Part shown: positions 1 to 10,480 of the stretch, piece after piece
Position numbering within the stretch: position 1 is the stretch's first letter
Layout of the letters: each line of letters begins with the position of its first letter
Origin: Arachis hypogaea
Lineage: Eukaryota > Streptophyta > Magnoliopsida > Fabales > Fabaceae
DNA: 64,000 bases
NCBI RefSeq assembly: GCF_003086295.3
Contig: NC_092044.1
Span: forward strand, 72,902,528-72,966,527
Direction of reading: 5' to 3'
The notes under the pieces: generated by a model
Databases searched by the model: none
What the model saw: the letters and a program-made list of their open reading frames with translations, nothing else
What the model was told of the DNA's origin: nothing
Made by a program: the position numbers and the translations under genes

Positions 1-569
1 TGATTTGGGAAATGCATGTGGTATAATCAGTGACCCACTTCATCTCTTCTCATGAGCAATTGACCAAGGAATTGGCTATTGATCAAGATTTGAGAGATTG
101 AATTGCAAGAAATTGTAATTCAATCAATTAAGATTGCCAAGGAGATCAATGAGTGCATTGATTGAGGAAGAGATGAAAATGAACTTAATCAGGAGAATTG
201 CAACATCTCCTGCGCCCAATGAACTCCCCAATTCTGATCTCACCCATTCTCTTTAATTTCTGCGTTTACTTTCATGAGCAAACACCCCATTCCCATTTAC
301 AATTCTGCAATTTACTTTCAGTCATTTACTTTTAGCCCTTTAATTCTAGCATTTACTTTTTCTGTTATTTTCATTCCCGCCATTTTATTTTCTGCAAAGC
401 TCAACCCAAATTCTGAATTCGCTCAACTAGAACATTCTTCTAATTAAAGTTGCTTGATCAATCAATCCCTGTGGGATTCGACCTCACTCTATTGTGAGTT
501 TTTACTTGACGACAAATTCGGTACACTTGTCGAAGGAAATTTGTTGAGAGACAGTTTCCACCTGCATCA
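1..569 (+). mobile_element. 3' part of a B-family LTR
   Basis: This stretch matches the last part of the element B LTR (about 6840-7369 and 15565-16094), including the segment 'aatccctgtgggattcgacc' and an end in TGCATCA at 563-569. From 570 the sequence is element A LTR. It is therefore the right end of another B-type element, or a solo LTR, inserted in A's 5' LTR. The five bases ctttt at 570-574 would be the right target duplication; the left partner lies outside the window. Confidence 0.85.
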
Positions 570-1980
570 CTTTTTAAACCTTAAAATTGCTAAATTTAAT
601 TCACTTTAACTCTATTTGATGCCTTGATATGTTTGTTAAGTGGTTTCAGGTTTAGAAGGCAAATATTGGATTAAAGGAATGAAGAAAAAGCATGTAAAAA
701 TGGAGAGTTCATGAAGAAATAAGATTTTGGTTATCTGCCCAGCGACGCGTGTATGTGGCCTATGCGTGCGGGTGGGAAGGAAATTGCTAGTGATGCGTAC
801 GCATCACCCACGCGCACACGTGACAAGGAGAGTTGCCAGTGACGCTTACGCGTGACCCATGCGTACGCGTGACAAGCGGCATGTGACCAACTTAAAGGCA
901 ATACGCTGTGGGCGATTTTTGAGCTCAAGGAGGCCCAAATCCAACTCATTTCTGATGTTTTTGAACCCAAGAATTGCAAGGGAATAAAGGGGGAAGTAGT
1001 CATAGTTTTGTTTTTCATCATGTTTTATGTTAGAATTCTAGAGAGAGAAGCTCCCCCTTCTCTTTAGAATTTAGGGTAGTTTAGGTCAAATTTTCTTAGA
1101 TCCAATTTTTAATTCTTGTTTTTAGTTCACCTCTCTTTATATTTTGTTGTTCTATTATCTTAATCTTAGTTTTTCTTGTTGATTTCTTTATATTGCTATT
1201 TTTACTTTCATGAACCCTTGTTGGATTTTTATTTTCTTTCAATGCAATTTTATGTTTCCATGTCTTTTTATGTTTATCTTAATTGCCATTGTTGATTTCT
1301 TGCTCATGTTAGCTATAACTTTTATTAATTCTTGCACTTTGTGATTTTTACTTTTATTGCACTCTAGGTGTTTGATGGAATGTTTTTACTAGTTTTAGAG
1401 TAATTTTCTTTACTCTTTGCCTAGGCTAAGGGAATTGGGTGACCTTGAGTCATTGGGTCTCATTGAATTAGTGATTTGAGAACCCTTAGTGGTCAATTTG
1501 ATACCCATTAACACTAGCCTACTACTAAGTCAATCAGTAGCTAGGTTGGGACTTATGGGTTAATAGTGATCAAGCATATTTGACTTACTTCAAGCATAGA
1601 AGTAGACTTGATGGGTTGGTCCCTCCTAATTGTCAATATATGGTTTGTAGACAAGGATGGTGATCTCAATTTCCATGCCTTAGCTAAGAGTTCTTTTCCT
1701 TTCCTTTATTGGTTAATTATCATTTACTTTCTTGTCATTTAATTTTCTTGTCGATTGCCAAATCAAACCCCCTTGTTTCTTCAAAGCCAATAATTGAGCA
1801 CTTCATTGCAATTTCTTGTGAGACGACCCGAGGTTTAAATACTTCGGTTTATTTTTATTGGGGTTTGTACTTGTGACAACCATATTAAAACTTTGATTGA
1901 GTATTATTTGTTGGTTCGGAACTATACTATCAACAGAATTATTTTGTGTGAAATTCATAATCAACAAAAATATTCTTTCA
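570..1980 (+). mobile_element. Element A 5' LTR (left end missing)
   Basis: The sequence is collinear with the 3' LTR at 17424-19044 from the segment 'ccttaaaattgctaaattta' to the end in 'tattctttca'. Its start is cut off by the B-type LTR at 1-569. It carries a CG-rich palindrome cluster (about 735-890). The 3' LTR has roughly 100 bp here, around 17820-17950, that are absent from this copy, so the two LTRs have diverged by indels and the insertion is old. The end at 1980 is set by the spacer aatttt followed by the primer site. Confidence 0.88.
735..890 (+). repeat. ACGCGT-type palindrome cluster in A 5' LTR
   Basis: Repeated short words built on GCGTACGCGT, ACGCGT and GCGTGAC follow each other with little spacing, for example 'cccatgcgtacgcgtgac'. 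They are CG-rich in an AT-rich LTR. The matching cluster in the 3' LTR is at about 17725-17815. Confidence 0.8.
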
Positions 1981-1986
1981 AATTTT

Positions 1987-2004
1987 TGGCGCCGTTGCCG
2001 GGGA
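1987..2004 (+). promoter_or_regulatory. Primer binding site, tRNA-Asp, element A
   Basis: TGGCGCCGTTGCCGGGGA is the exact complement of the 3' end of plant tRNA-Asp(GUC) including CCA. It lies six bases after the LTR end. This primer is typical of the Athila branch of Ty3/gypsy elements. Confidence 0.93.
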
Positions 2005-2143
2005 ATCGCAATGGTGTTATGTTATTGGCTATTGTATATATGTGAATATTGTGAATATGTTTGCCTTTTGCTTGTTTGTTAGTTTTTGTTAGGTTTAAGA
2101 CTTTGTTGCTTATTCTTGTTAGCCTTTGTTTTTATTTGCCATT

Positions 2144-3784
2144 ATGAATTCTCATCTTTTTGGCTATGAGTGTGGTTATAACTATGTTATAGGAGGTGAA
2201 AATTACAATGACAACATGCATCAAGGATGGAACAATCAAAGATGGGAGGAGCCTCAAGGATTTGATCACCCTTCTTAGCAACAACCTTCCCAATTGTGCT
2301 ATCAGTAAGAGCCATTCCAAGATGCATACCAATCAAATGGCTATGGTAGACCCCCTTGTGATTATCAACATCCACCACCTTATGCCTATGAACCCCTTCC
2401 ATAATATAGCCCTCAACCATCATACTCACAAGCCTCATACCACCAAAAACCTCCATATGATCCCAATCCAGATCCACCATACCAACCACCTTGTGAACCA
2501 TATGAACCATATCTAGAACCATCCCAATTCCACCACTAATACCCTCAAGAACCATCACCTCCATGCCATTATCAAGATGAACCACCTCCCAAGTATGAGA
2601 ATTTTCAACCACATAATGAATTCCTCTTTCCATGGAAGAATATCCATATCCATTGGTCCAAGAACAACATGATCCTACTTATGCTAGCTAAGTGGAACAA
2701 GAGCCAAGGAACCGTTTCAAGGAAGCAATGGACCGGCTTCAAACAATCATCCGTCAAAAGGAGCAAAAGGAAGCCCAAAGGATGAATGAAGCTATCGAGG
2801 CTAACCTTGCCAAAATTAGAGCCAACTTGGACTCATGGGATTCATACCGTAGACAAAGCATCTCCACTGATGAATGTGAGAAATCAACCGAAAAGTGGAG
2901 CATGAAGAAGATTTTAGAATCCCAATGTGAGGACAATGAGATGGGGTATGTCTTGCAACAAGTGGAAGAGGAAGAGATTGTTGATGGAGAAGAAGTGGTT
3001 GAAGACTTAGGCGAAGTTGAACAAGAGGTGGAAGGAGAGAGCAAGCAAGCTCCACCGTTGAAGATGATTCCACACTAACTAATGTATCTTTTGGAATTGA
3101 TGAACCTCCCTCATTGTGTTATAGAATTGATGACAAGGAGGACCGTGCACAACCTCTGACACATGGTTTAAGCAATGAGGGATGTATATAAGAAGTTGGT
3201 GAACAAGAAAGTGACATTGAAGATGCTTGCCAAGAAGTGGAGGTATTCAAAGAAGAACACAAGGGAGTGGAACTTGCAAGATCATTGGGACCATCCCTTA
3301 TTCCTAAGTCACCCTCCAACACAACATTCAAGTGGGTGAAGTTCTTATCCCTAAGCTTCACTTTCCAACTTAAATATGATTTGCTTGAGATGGATGGATA
3401 ACTTAGAGCTCTTTGTGGAGTTAAGAGCAAGAGAGAATTGGTTTATGGGTGGAAATGCCAATCAAGGTTCCTTATGGTTTGAAACTCAAAGCCCAAGTGT
3501 AATAGTTGGTATAGTTCTCAATTGAATGGGTCTAGGAAGATGCTTTGGTGCTTACTTGAGAATTCAGATCACTTGCCACCAAATGGAATTGTCTTGATCA
3601 ACTTGAAGATGGGTGTAGAAATAAGATTTGGGATCCGGGAATATGTGAAGATCAACTTTGGGAACCCTTAGCTTGTGTGGAACTTCATCAAAGCTTGGTG
3701 CCATTGATTTTGAAATTTGGAGCTTACTTGAAGTCCAAGCATCCTTGGAAGTTCAAGGATGAGTACAAGCATAAACCACCTTGA
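2144..3784 (+). pseudogene. Element A ORF1 (Tyr/Pro/Gln-rich, then Glu-rich), broken
   Basis: Decayed copy of the single long ORF also seen in C1 and C2. The start at 2144 opens with MNSH, as in C2. A tyrosine/proline-rich low-complexity part is broken by stops (near 2276, for instance) and frameshifts. A better preserved stretch from 2692 to 3076 is acidic and probably coiled. The C-terminal signature LRALCGVKSKREL is at about 3402-3440, preceded by a TAA where C1 has CAA. The last conserved residues before the stop at 3782-3784 line up with the end FKHKPP in C1 and C2. I see no known enzyme domain. Its position after the primer site suggests a gag-like role, but that is inference. Confidence 0.75.
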
Positions 3785-3833
3785 CAAGGAGCCTCCCAAT
3801 TGTCTAACTTAAGGACAATAAATAAAAGTGCTA

Positions 3834-3852
3834 GGTGGGAGATACCCCCACC
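3834..3852 (+). other. Conserved post-ORF hairpin, element A
   Basis: GGTGGG pairs with CCCACC around the loop AGATACC, 50 bases after the ORF stop. It is homologous in position and loop start to hairpins at 10463, 37173, 47492 (minus strand) and 52050. Confidence 0.6.
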
Positions 3853-5167
3853 ATAGTAAACTCTTTCCATTCTCTTGTAGATATAATCAATCGATGAATT
3901 AAGTTGCTATTCTAGGTAGTTGTTCTTATTTTCTATACTCTTGTACATATTGCTTTAATTTCTAGGATTCTTGTTAGATTCATGTTTTAATTAGAATAGT
4001 TGTTTTGAATTGCAATTTGCTCAAAGTGCAAGTTTTGTTTGTTTGGCCTTTGAAAATTTTTCAAAAACTAAAAGATTTTTGTTGAATTTGAATTTTGGTT
4101 GTTTTAGAACGTATCTAGGTTAGGAGAGTGCCCTGTTTCTGTTCTATGCTTCTATAAAAAAAAGAGGGGCTTTCCACGCGTAAGCGTGGATGACGCGTAT
4201 GCGTCATATGCTGAAGTTGGAACTCCTGGTACAAAAACCAGAGAGTTGCGCTGGTACTGTGCAGATTTCATGCACGGAGCACAATTGCTCTCCATGCGTA
4301 GGTGTCGACAACGCTTACGTGTCAGTCCCTCTTTTTGCCATCCACGTATGTGCGTCGCCGAGGCGTACGCGTCACTTGGCATTCGTGCTTCTCGTGCGTA
4401 CGCGTCGCCCACACGCGCGCGTCACCTTCACGCCCTGTTTCTCCCCTGTTTCTTCTCCTTTCTTCTTCTTTCTTCTTGCTTCTTCTATCCTTTCTTCTTC
4501 TCTCTTATTCCTTTCTTACTTTCTTTTTCTCCAAAATTCCACTGCTTATTTTTCTTATTTTACATTTTCTTTTGTATGTTGCATTTGCTTATTTTCATCC
4601 ATTGCATTTTAATTTTGTTTTTTTTTGTAGCTTGTTCTTATTTTCTAAGTTTCTTATTTTAATATTGGTGTTGAATTTTTCTACTCAATTGTTGAGAATT
4701 TCTTGGATTATTTTGGTGCTTCTTGACTTGTTTGATATTGTTGGGTGACGAAACTTTTAAATCAATGCTTAATCTTTGATGACTCTTGCATCCTTTGTGC
4801 ATTGATATGAACTCAGATTGTCTTTCATGACCCACTCTTTCCTATTTGAACTTGATGCTTCTGAGTGCTCTCTTCATATCTTTTACTTATGCTTTGACTT
4901 TACTCTTACATCAAGTGTTAGTTGATATGCCCTTTGCTTTTATCGCTCTCTCACTTACATGTTAGTTGAGAACCCTAATCTTATTTGGCATTAGCCCCCG
5001 CCTATATTCTAATTGCTTTGATAGCTTTGTTGTAGGCTTAATTTTCTTTCTTTTTCTCTCCTTTTTGGCTGGCCACCGAGAGGGAAAGGGAAAAGCTTCT
5101 AAATGGGGCAACAAACAAGTCCATCCGCACAACCTTTTTAAGGAGCTCATCAGTTGTAATAACCCGT
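3853..5167 (+). other. Element A internal non-coding region, left of B
   Basis: Untranslated sequence continuing after the ORF. It holds a CG-rich palindrome cluster at 4176-4430, including CCACGCGTAAGCGTGG at 4175-4190, then a T-rich and CT-rich stretch. Long open frames here arise from low-complexity DNA and I do not call genes. The last five bases, cccgt (5163-5167), are the left target duplication of element B. Confidence 0.75.
4175..4430 (+). repeat. ACGCGT-type palindrome cluster, A internal region
   Basis: About a dozen CG-containing inverted words (GACGCGTATGCGTC, GCGTACGCGTC, ACACGCGCGCGTC and similar) occur in 250 bases. The matching region of C1 is 52205-52625, and that of C2 is 46975-47380. 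Confidence 0.8.
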
Positions 5168-5429
5168 TGATGCCAGGGCATCTAGGCCAGTTTTACTGAC
5201 TTTTTTTTACTGTTTTAAGGTAGTTCCATGCATTTTCTTAGTGAATAAGGCAAGTTTTGGATGAAAATACACTTACATCGTGATTCAAGTAACTATTGTG
5301 AATTTCACATGATTTCATGAGGATTTTGCTAGAATTGAATCATAAATTAATGATGCATAATCTCATGACTTTGGCTAGAGCTTTGATGCACTTTATTTGC
5401 TTGATTTTAGGACAAAAGAAGCAAGGAAG

Positions 5430-6325
5430 AACCACGTTAGTACTCATGTTAATCTAGTTAACGTGACCACTAACATGGAATGGTAAATAGCTTACAACGT
5501 TAAGGAGAAAAGTTATCACCAATAACGCCCACAAAGCCATCATAAGCCCACGTTATTGCCACATTAACTAAGTTAACGTGGTAGTTAACATGGAGACAAA
5601 AGAAAGCTCCAACGTTAGTGGTAAACGTGAACACCACTAACGTTCCAACATTTGGCAATGAGACACGTTAAGAGTCACATTAACTAAGTTAACGTGAACT
5701 CTAACGTGGAAGAAAGGAACAATGTCAACATTAGTGACACTCACCTTTGCCACTAATGTTGGATCAACTAGCATCGCCCACGTTAGTGGTCACGTTAAGA
5801 CCACTAACGTGAAAGTTAACGTAGAGCTGAGATTGATGAGCCAACGTTAGTGACACTTAACTTTGTCACTAACGTTGGGAGATGGCATTACTACCACGTT
5901 AGTGGCCACGTTAATTTAGTTAACGTGAGCCCTAACATTGAGAGTAGGGGCACTTTGAGCGTTAGTGACAAAGGTAAGTGTCACTAACGCTCTCAAAGGT
6001 GAGGCATAGCCACGTTAAGAGCCATGTTAGTTACACTAACGTGAACTCTAGCGATGGGACAAAGGGCATAAGGCAACGTTAATGGGAAAGGTGAGTCCCA
6101 ATAACGCTTGCGAAGGGTTATAAGCCAACGTTATTGGGAAAGGTGAGTCCCAATAATGCTAGCGAAGATTTACAAGGCAACTTTAGTGGTCACATTAGTG
6201 CCACTAACATTGGAGTTAACGTAGGCTATATGGGGGTTGGAACATTAGTGAAAGTTGTGATTGCCACTAACGTTCTCGAACCCATAATGTCACTTAACGT
6301 TAACTTCACTAACGCCCATGCCTAA
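5430..6325 (+). repeat. Array of AACGTTAGTG hairpins in B 5' LTR
   Basis: About 900 bases are built from inverted words such as CCAACGTTAGTGACA and its reverse complement. At 5841-5855 and 5864-5878 they form a perfect 15-bp stem with an 8-base loop. At 5957-5970 and 5979-5992 a different 14-bp stem has the same loop length. Around 6135-6160 another pairs through the central GGGA/TCCC. The whole block recurs in the 3' LTR (about 14155-15050). Confidence 0.9.
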
Positions 6326-6435
6326 TTCATACTTCTGTGCAAGCTGGGCCAACTAAAGATTGGAACTGCTTCAACTCAAGATCCAAAGCCCACATCCAAG
6401 ACTTGAAGAACTCACTAGAAGATCAAGAGGAGTAG

Positions 6436-6444
6436 TATATATAG
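6436..6444 (+). promoter_or_regulatory. Candidate TATA box, B 5' LTR
   Basis: TATATATAG in a plausible promoter position downstream of the palindrome array; the 3' LTR keeps it at 15162-15170. Confidence 0.5.
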
Positions 6445-7375
6445 GAGTAGTTTTGAACTATAGAGAAGCTTGGCACTTTGGTGAACTACTCTCTGTATAT
6501 TTACTTTTCTGCACTTTTAGCTGGGATGTATTATTTTCTGCCATTTTCCATTTCTAGAGCTATGAACAACTAAGCCCCTTTCATTGGGTTAGGGAGCTCG
6601 GTTGTAATTTGATGGATCAATTATAGTTTTCATTCTCTTCTTCTTTCTTCTCTTTTGATTTACTAGAAAGCTTTCGATCTTAATTCAATTGGTTAGTTGT
6701 CTTGGAAAAAAAACTCCCCATAATTGGATCTCCTTTGAGCCTTGGAAAAGGGATGAGGAGATCATGCTAGAAATGCTTTCTCATGTTGGACCAAATTAGG
6801 GTCTGGGTGGATATAGTGACATGTAATCCTCCCAACACTTTGATTTGGAAATACATGTGGTATAATCAGTGACCATACTTCATCTCTTCCCATGAGTAAT
6901 TAAATCAAGGAATTGGGCAATTGTTCAAGCTTAGAGAGATTGGAATACCAAGGAATTGGAATCTAATCATCTAAGATTGCCAAGGAGATCAATAGATGCA
7001 TTGATTGAGGAAGAGATGAAAATGAACTTGATCCGGAGAATACAGCATCTCCTGAACCCAATGAATTCCCCATTTCTGATCTTACCCATTCTCTTTATTT
7101 TCTGTCATTTATTTTCATGCTCATTACCCCAAATTTCCATTTAAGATTCTGCACTTTAATTTCTGCTATTTACTTTTCCATCATTTAATTTTTTGCAATT
7201 CTCAAACTATACTCTGTTTAGCTCAACTAGTATACTCTTCCAACTAAAGTTGCTTGACCAATCAATCCCTGTGGGATTCGACCTCACTCTATTGTGAGTT
7301 TTTACTTGATGACAAATTCGGTATACTTGCCGAAGGGAAATTTGTTGAGAGACAAGTTTTCATGCAATAAGTTTA

Positions 7376-7393
7376 TGGCGCCGTTGCGGGGGA
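7376..7393 (+). promoter_or_regulatory. Primer binding site, tRNA-Asp, element B
   Basis: TGGCGCCGTTGCGGGGGA differs by one base from the perfect tRNA-Asp complement seen in A and D. Confidence 0.9.
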
Positions 7394-7665
7394 TTGATTT
7401 TGTATCAACAATGATTAAGTTGGAAGCTCACTAGATTGAGCATTTTTCTTTTGTTTGTTTACTTTATTCAGTCATTTATTTTCACTTTGTTTAACTTCTT
7501 CCTCATTATCTATACCCTCTCTGTTTTTCTTTCTTCCTTGTCATTATCTACAATTCTGCTCACTAATCCACTAACTGTTTGATAATTTGCATTACTCACA
7601 CTAACAAACACTCTAACAAAAATAACCTCTTCATTTTATCTCTTGCTGTGTGTTTTGTTAGTTGT

Positions 7666-9190
7666 ATGACAGGGAGAAGAGGGGGAACCTTAACTTCCTT
7701 CGATTCAGAACCTGAGAGAACCCTCTGGAGATTAAGGATGGAAGCAAGAGGGAAAGGAGTTGTTGGTGCTGAGGAAGAGGAAGAGTACTTTGAACCCAAC
7801 ATGGAAGAGAACTTAGAAAATAATCATGAAGAAGAAGCTCATAACCATGCTAGAGAAGGCCCTGCAAATCATGCTGGGCAAGAAAGGAGAGTTCTAGGCT
7901 CCTACATTAATCCAAATCCAGGAAACTGTGGAAGTAGCATCCAGAAGCCCACCACACATGCCAACAACTTTGAACTAAAACCCCAGCTCATCACCCTTGT
8001 TCAGAACAACTGCTCATTTGGAAGAAGTTCTCAAGAAGACCCCAATCAACATCTAACCACCTTCCTGAGAATTTGTAACACTGTGAAGTCTAATGGAGTC
8101 CACCCGGATGTCTATAGGCTGCTGTTGTTCCCTTTTTCACTCAGGGACAAGGCATCCAAGTGGCTCGAATCCTTCTCAAAGGAGAGTTTGACAAATTGGG
8201 AAGATGTGGTGAACAAATTTTTGGCAAAATTTTATCCTCCTCAAAGAATTAACAGGCTGAGAGCTGAGGTGTAGACTTTTAGACAACAAGATGGTGAGAC
8301 TCTCTATGAGGCATGGGAGAGGTTCAAGGACTTAACAAGAAGATGCCCACCAGATATGTTCAATGAATGGGTTCAACTTCACATTTTCTATGACGGTCTT
8401 TCCTATGAGTCAAAGAAGGCTGTAGATCATTCATCAGGGGGCTCTCTAAACAAGAGGAAAACCAATGAAGAAGCCATAGATGTCATTGAAAGAGTAGTTG
8501 AGAATGACTACTTCCATGCCTCTGAAAGAAGTAACACTCGAGGAGTAATGGAGCTGAACCACATGGATGCATTGCTAGCCCAAAATAAGGTGATCACCAA
8601 GTAGCTAGCAGATCTCACCAAGAAGGTAAAGGAAAACCAAGTTGCAGCAGTCATTACTTCATCACCAACTCAAGAAGGAGTGAATATAGGAGAAGAAGGT
8701 GACTGGAAACAAGCCAACTATGTTGGAAACTCACCTAGACAAATCCATGACCCATACTCCAAAACCTACAACTCTGGATGGAGAAATCACCCTAACTTTG
8801 GTTGGGGAAATCAACAAGATCAAGGTCAAGACCAGAGATACCACAACCTCAACTCCAACAACAATGCAACTCACCAACATACCTCACTGAGATCCTATCA
8901 ACATCCACCTAACCCCAATCCATCATCACTAACAGAGGATAGACTTTCAAAAGATTGAGACTCTACTTGAAGATTTATGCAGAGAAGTCCAAGACAACAA
9001 GGAAGAAGTGCGAGCTAATATCAAAAACCAAAGAGAAAACATCAAGAAACTGGAGTCCCAAGTAGGGTATCTATCTCAACAAATTCCCAAACCCACTGAT
9101 GGATTTCCTAGTGACACGAAGAAGAATCCAAGGGGAGAAACAAAGAAAGTAAAGTGGGAAGAATGTAAGATGATCACCACAAGTGATTAG
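7666..9190 (+). pseudogene. Element B gag, broken
   Basis: Capsid-type polyprotein of an Athila-like element. The start at 7666 (MTGRRGG) aligns with the D gag start. A retrotransposon gag domain, with signatures such as LLLFPFSLRDKASKWL and FLAKFYPPQ, covers about 7970-8450. The frame is interrupted by TAG at 8272-8274, where D has CAA (Gln), and by TAG at 8602-8604. It ends at 8958, after which homology continues in another frame through a charged, coiled segment to a TAG at 9188. No CCHC zinc knuckle is visible. A Gln/Asn-rich segment at about 8700-8900 matches the same part of D gag. Confidence 0.88.
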
Positions 9191-9196
9191 AGGAGT

Positions 9197-10063
9197 ATGA
9201 ATGAAGTAGAACACCTCCAAGACAATCAAAATGGAAATCAGGAAGAAAGGAGCCATGCACCTCAACCCACACTCAAGGAAGAGCTGAAGAAGAAGGAAAC
9301 ACTTAACCCATATGCACCCTTTCCTCAAAGGCTTAAAGGTGGTGTAGCAGGGAGGATGTATTCAAGATTCCTCGACATGTTTGCATCTCTTGATGTAAAT
9401 ATACCATTCATTAAAGCCCTCCAGCAAATGCCTTCCTACATAAAGTATATAAAGGAGCTGTTAGCCAGAAAGAGTTCATTGAAAGGTGGACAAACAATAA
9501 AGATGAATAGGGATCGCAGTGCTCTCATTCAACCAGGGTTACCCACAAAGAGGAAGGATCCAGGGAGTTTTCATATTTCCTGTTCCATAGGAGAAACAAT
9601 GATTGATAAAGGACTCTGTGACCTGGGAGCGAGCATCAACTTAATGCCTCTATCCCTCCTGAAAAAACTTCAAATCAATGAGCTAACACCCACAGATGTA
9701 ATCATTAAGTTGGCTGACAAAACTCAAAAACAGGCAATAGGAGTGGTTGAGAATGTGCTAGTAAAGGTTGGGAACTACTTCCTCCCCATAGACTTTGTTG
9801 TCCTGGAAATGGATGAGAACCCTATTTACCCCATCATTCTGGGAAGGCCATTCTTAGCCACAGCTAGAGCACTCATAGATGTGGAACGGGGAGAGCTAGT
9901 ATTGAGAATACATGACGATCAGCTCACTTTCAATGTTTTTAACCTCTCACAAGAAGCAGATCATGATAACAAAGAGCTGATGGAGGAGCCAAACAAGGAA
10001 GCACAAGCACCACACATAAGGACTCCTATGGTTAACAGCCAATGTGATCAAAAGGAGCAATAA
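9197..10063 (+). pseudogene. Element B retropepsin-like protease region
   Basis: Continuation of the gag-pro polyprotein, open for 288 codons and in frame with the end of the gag remnant. The linker signature MPSYIKYIKELLARK precedes the aspartic protease motif CDLGASINLMP, whose catalytic Asp codon is at 9620-9622. The flap/core signature IILGRPFLATARALIDV follows. In Athila-like elements this enzyme processes Gag-Pol. The stop at 10061 is followed in the same frame by the integrase-tail remnant, so this is an internal piece of a former longer gag-pol frame. The upstream stops mean that it is not expressed normally. Confidence 0.88.
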
Positions 10064-10153
10064 CCAATTGTAATCCAAAAGGAACCAGACCCACCAGAAT
10101 CACATGAATTAGACAACAAAACCATTCTCAAAAAGGAAACCACAAGGAACAAG

Positions 10154-10421
10154 TTGGCATCAATGGACACAAGAAAAAAGGTCCCAAGGGGATGGAGAAA
10201 GAAGAAAATCCCTACAGAAGATTTCTCGCCCGGAGATAAAGTGGTCTCTACATACTTCCCATCTATACCACCTCACCTCCCCCACTATCCCATCCCAGCT
10301 GCCTCCAGTGTACACCATCAACAAAATCTTGTCCCTAGAGCATATGGAGCTTATCAACAAGGCCAATGGACATAGGTTCACTGCAAAGGGGGAAGATTTC
10401 AAGCACTATCAGCCACCTTGA
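10154..10421 (+). pseudogene. Remnant of integrase C-terminal tail
   Basis: In frame with the protease, the sequence reads GWRKKKIPTEDFSPGDKVV. After a frameshift in a C run near 10275 it continues as VYTINKILSLEHMELINKA and ends in FKHYQPP with a stop at 10419-10421. The order PGDKV, then a hydrophobic beta pattern, then a final FxxxGxxFKHY resembles the small C-terminal domain of Ty3/gypsy integrases. About 3 kb of pol (reverse transcriptase, RNase H and integrase core) is missing between protease and this tail, which points to one internal deletion. Confidence 0.6.
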
Positions 10422-10462
10422 CAAGGACCAAACGTCAAGCTAATGACGCTAAAGAAGCTCTT

Positions 10463-10480
10463 CATGGGAGGCAACCCATG
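10463..10480 (+). other. Conserved post-ORF hairpin, element B
   Basis: CATGGGAGGCAACCCATG folds as a perfect 6-bp stem around AGGCAA, 42 bases after the pol stop. The upstream bases 'taaagaagctctt' match D ('taaagaagcgctt'). Confidence 0.75.

Larger units (their letters stand above)
5168..7369 (+). repeat. Element B 5' LTR
   Basis: Starts TGATGCCAGGGCATCTAGG and runs to 'catgcaata', where the 3' LTR reads 'catgcatca'. The boundary is fixed by the target duplication on the left and by the spacer agttta before the primer site on the right. A long array of AACGT palindromes fills 5430-6325. A TATA-like TATATATAG lies at 6436-6444 after the array. Confidence 0.92.

Noticed and set aside
2187..2633. 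148-codon minus-strand frame
   Set aside because: Antisense shadow of the decayed element A ORF.
4186..4748. Three overlapping open frames of 140-158 codons
   Set aside because: They overlap in different frames across palindromes and a T-rich tract; low complexity, no similarity to the A/C ORF.
5841..5878. MicroRNA precursor
   Set aside because: A 15-bp stem with an 8-base loop is too short for a plant precursor and is one of many similar hairpins.
5430..6325. CRISPR-like array
   Set aside because: Repeats are inverted and unequal in spacing with no constant direct repeat or unique spacers, in a plant LTR.
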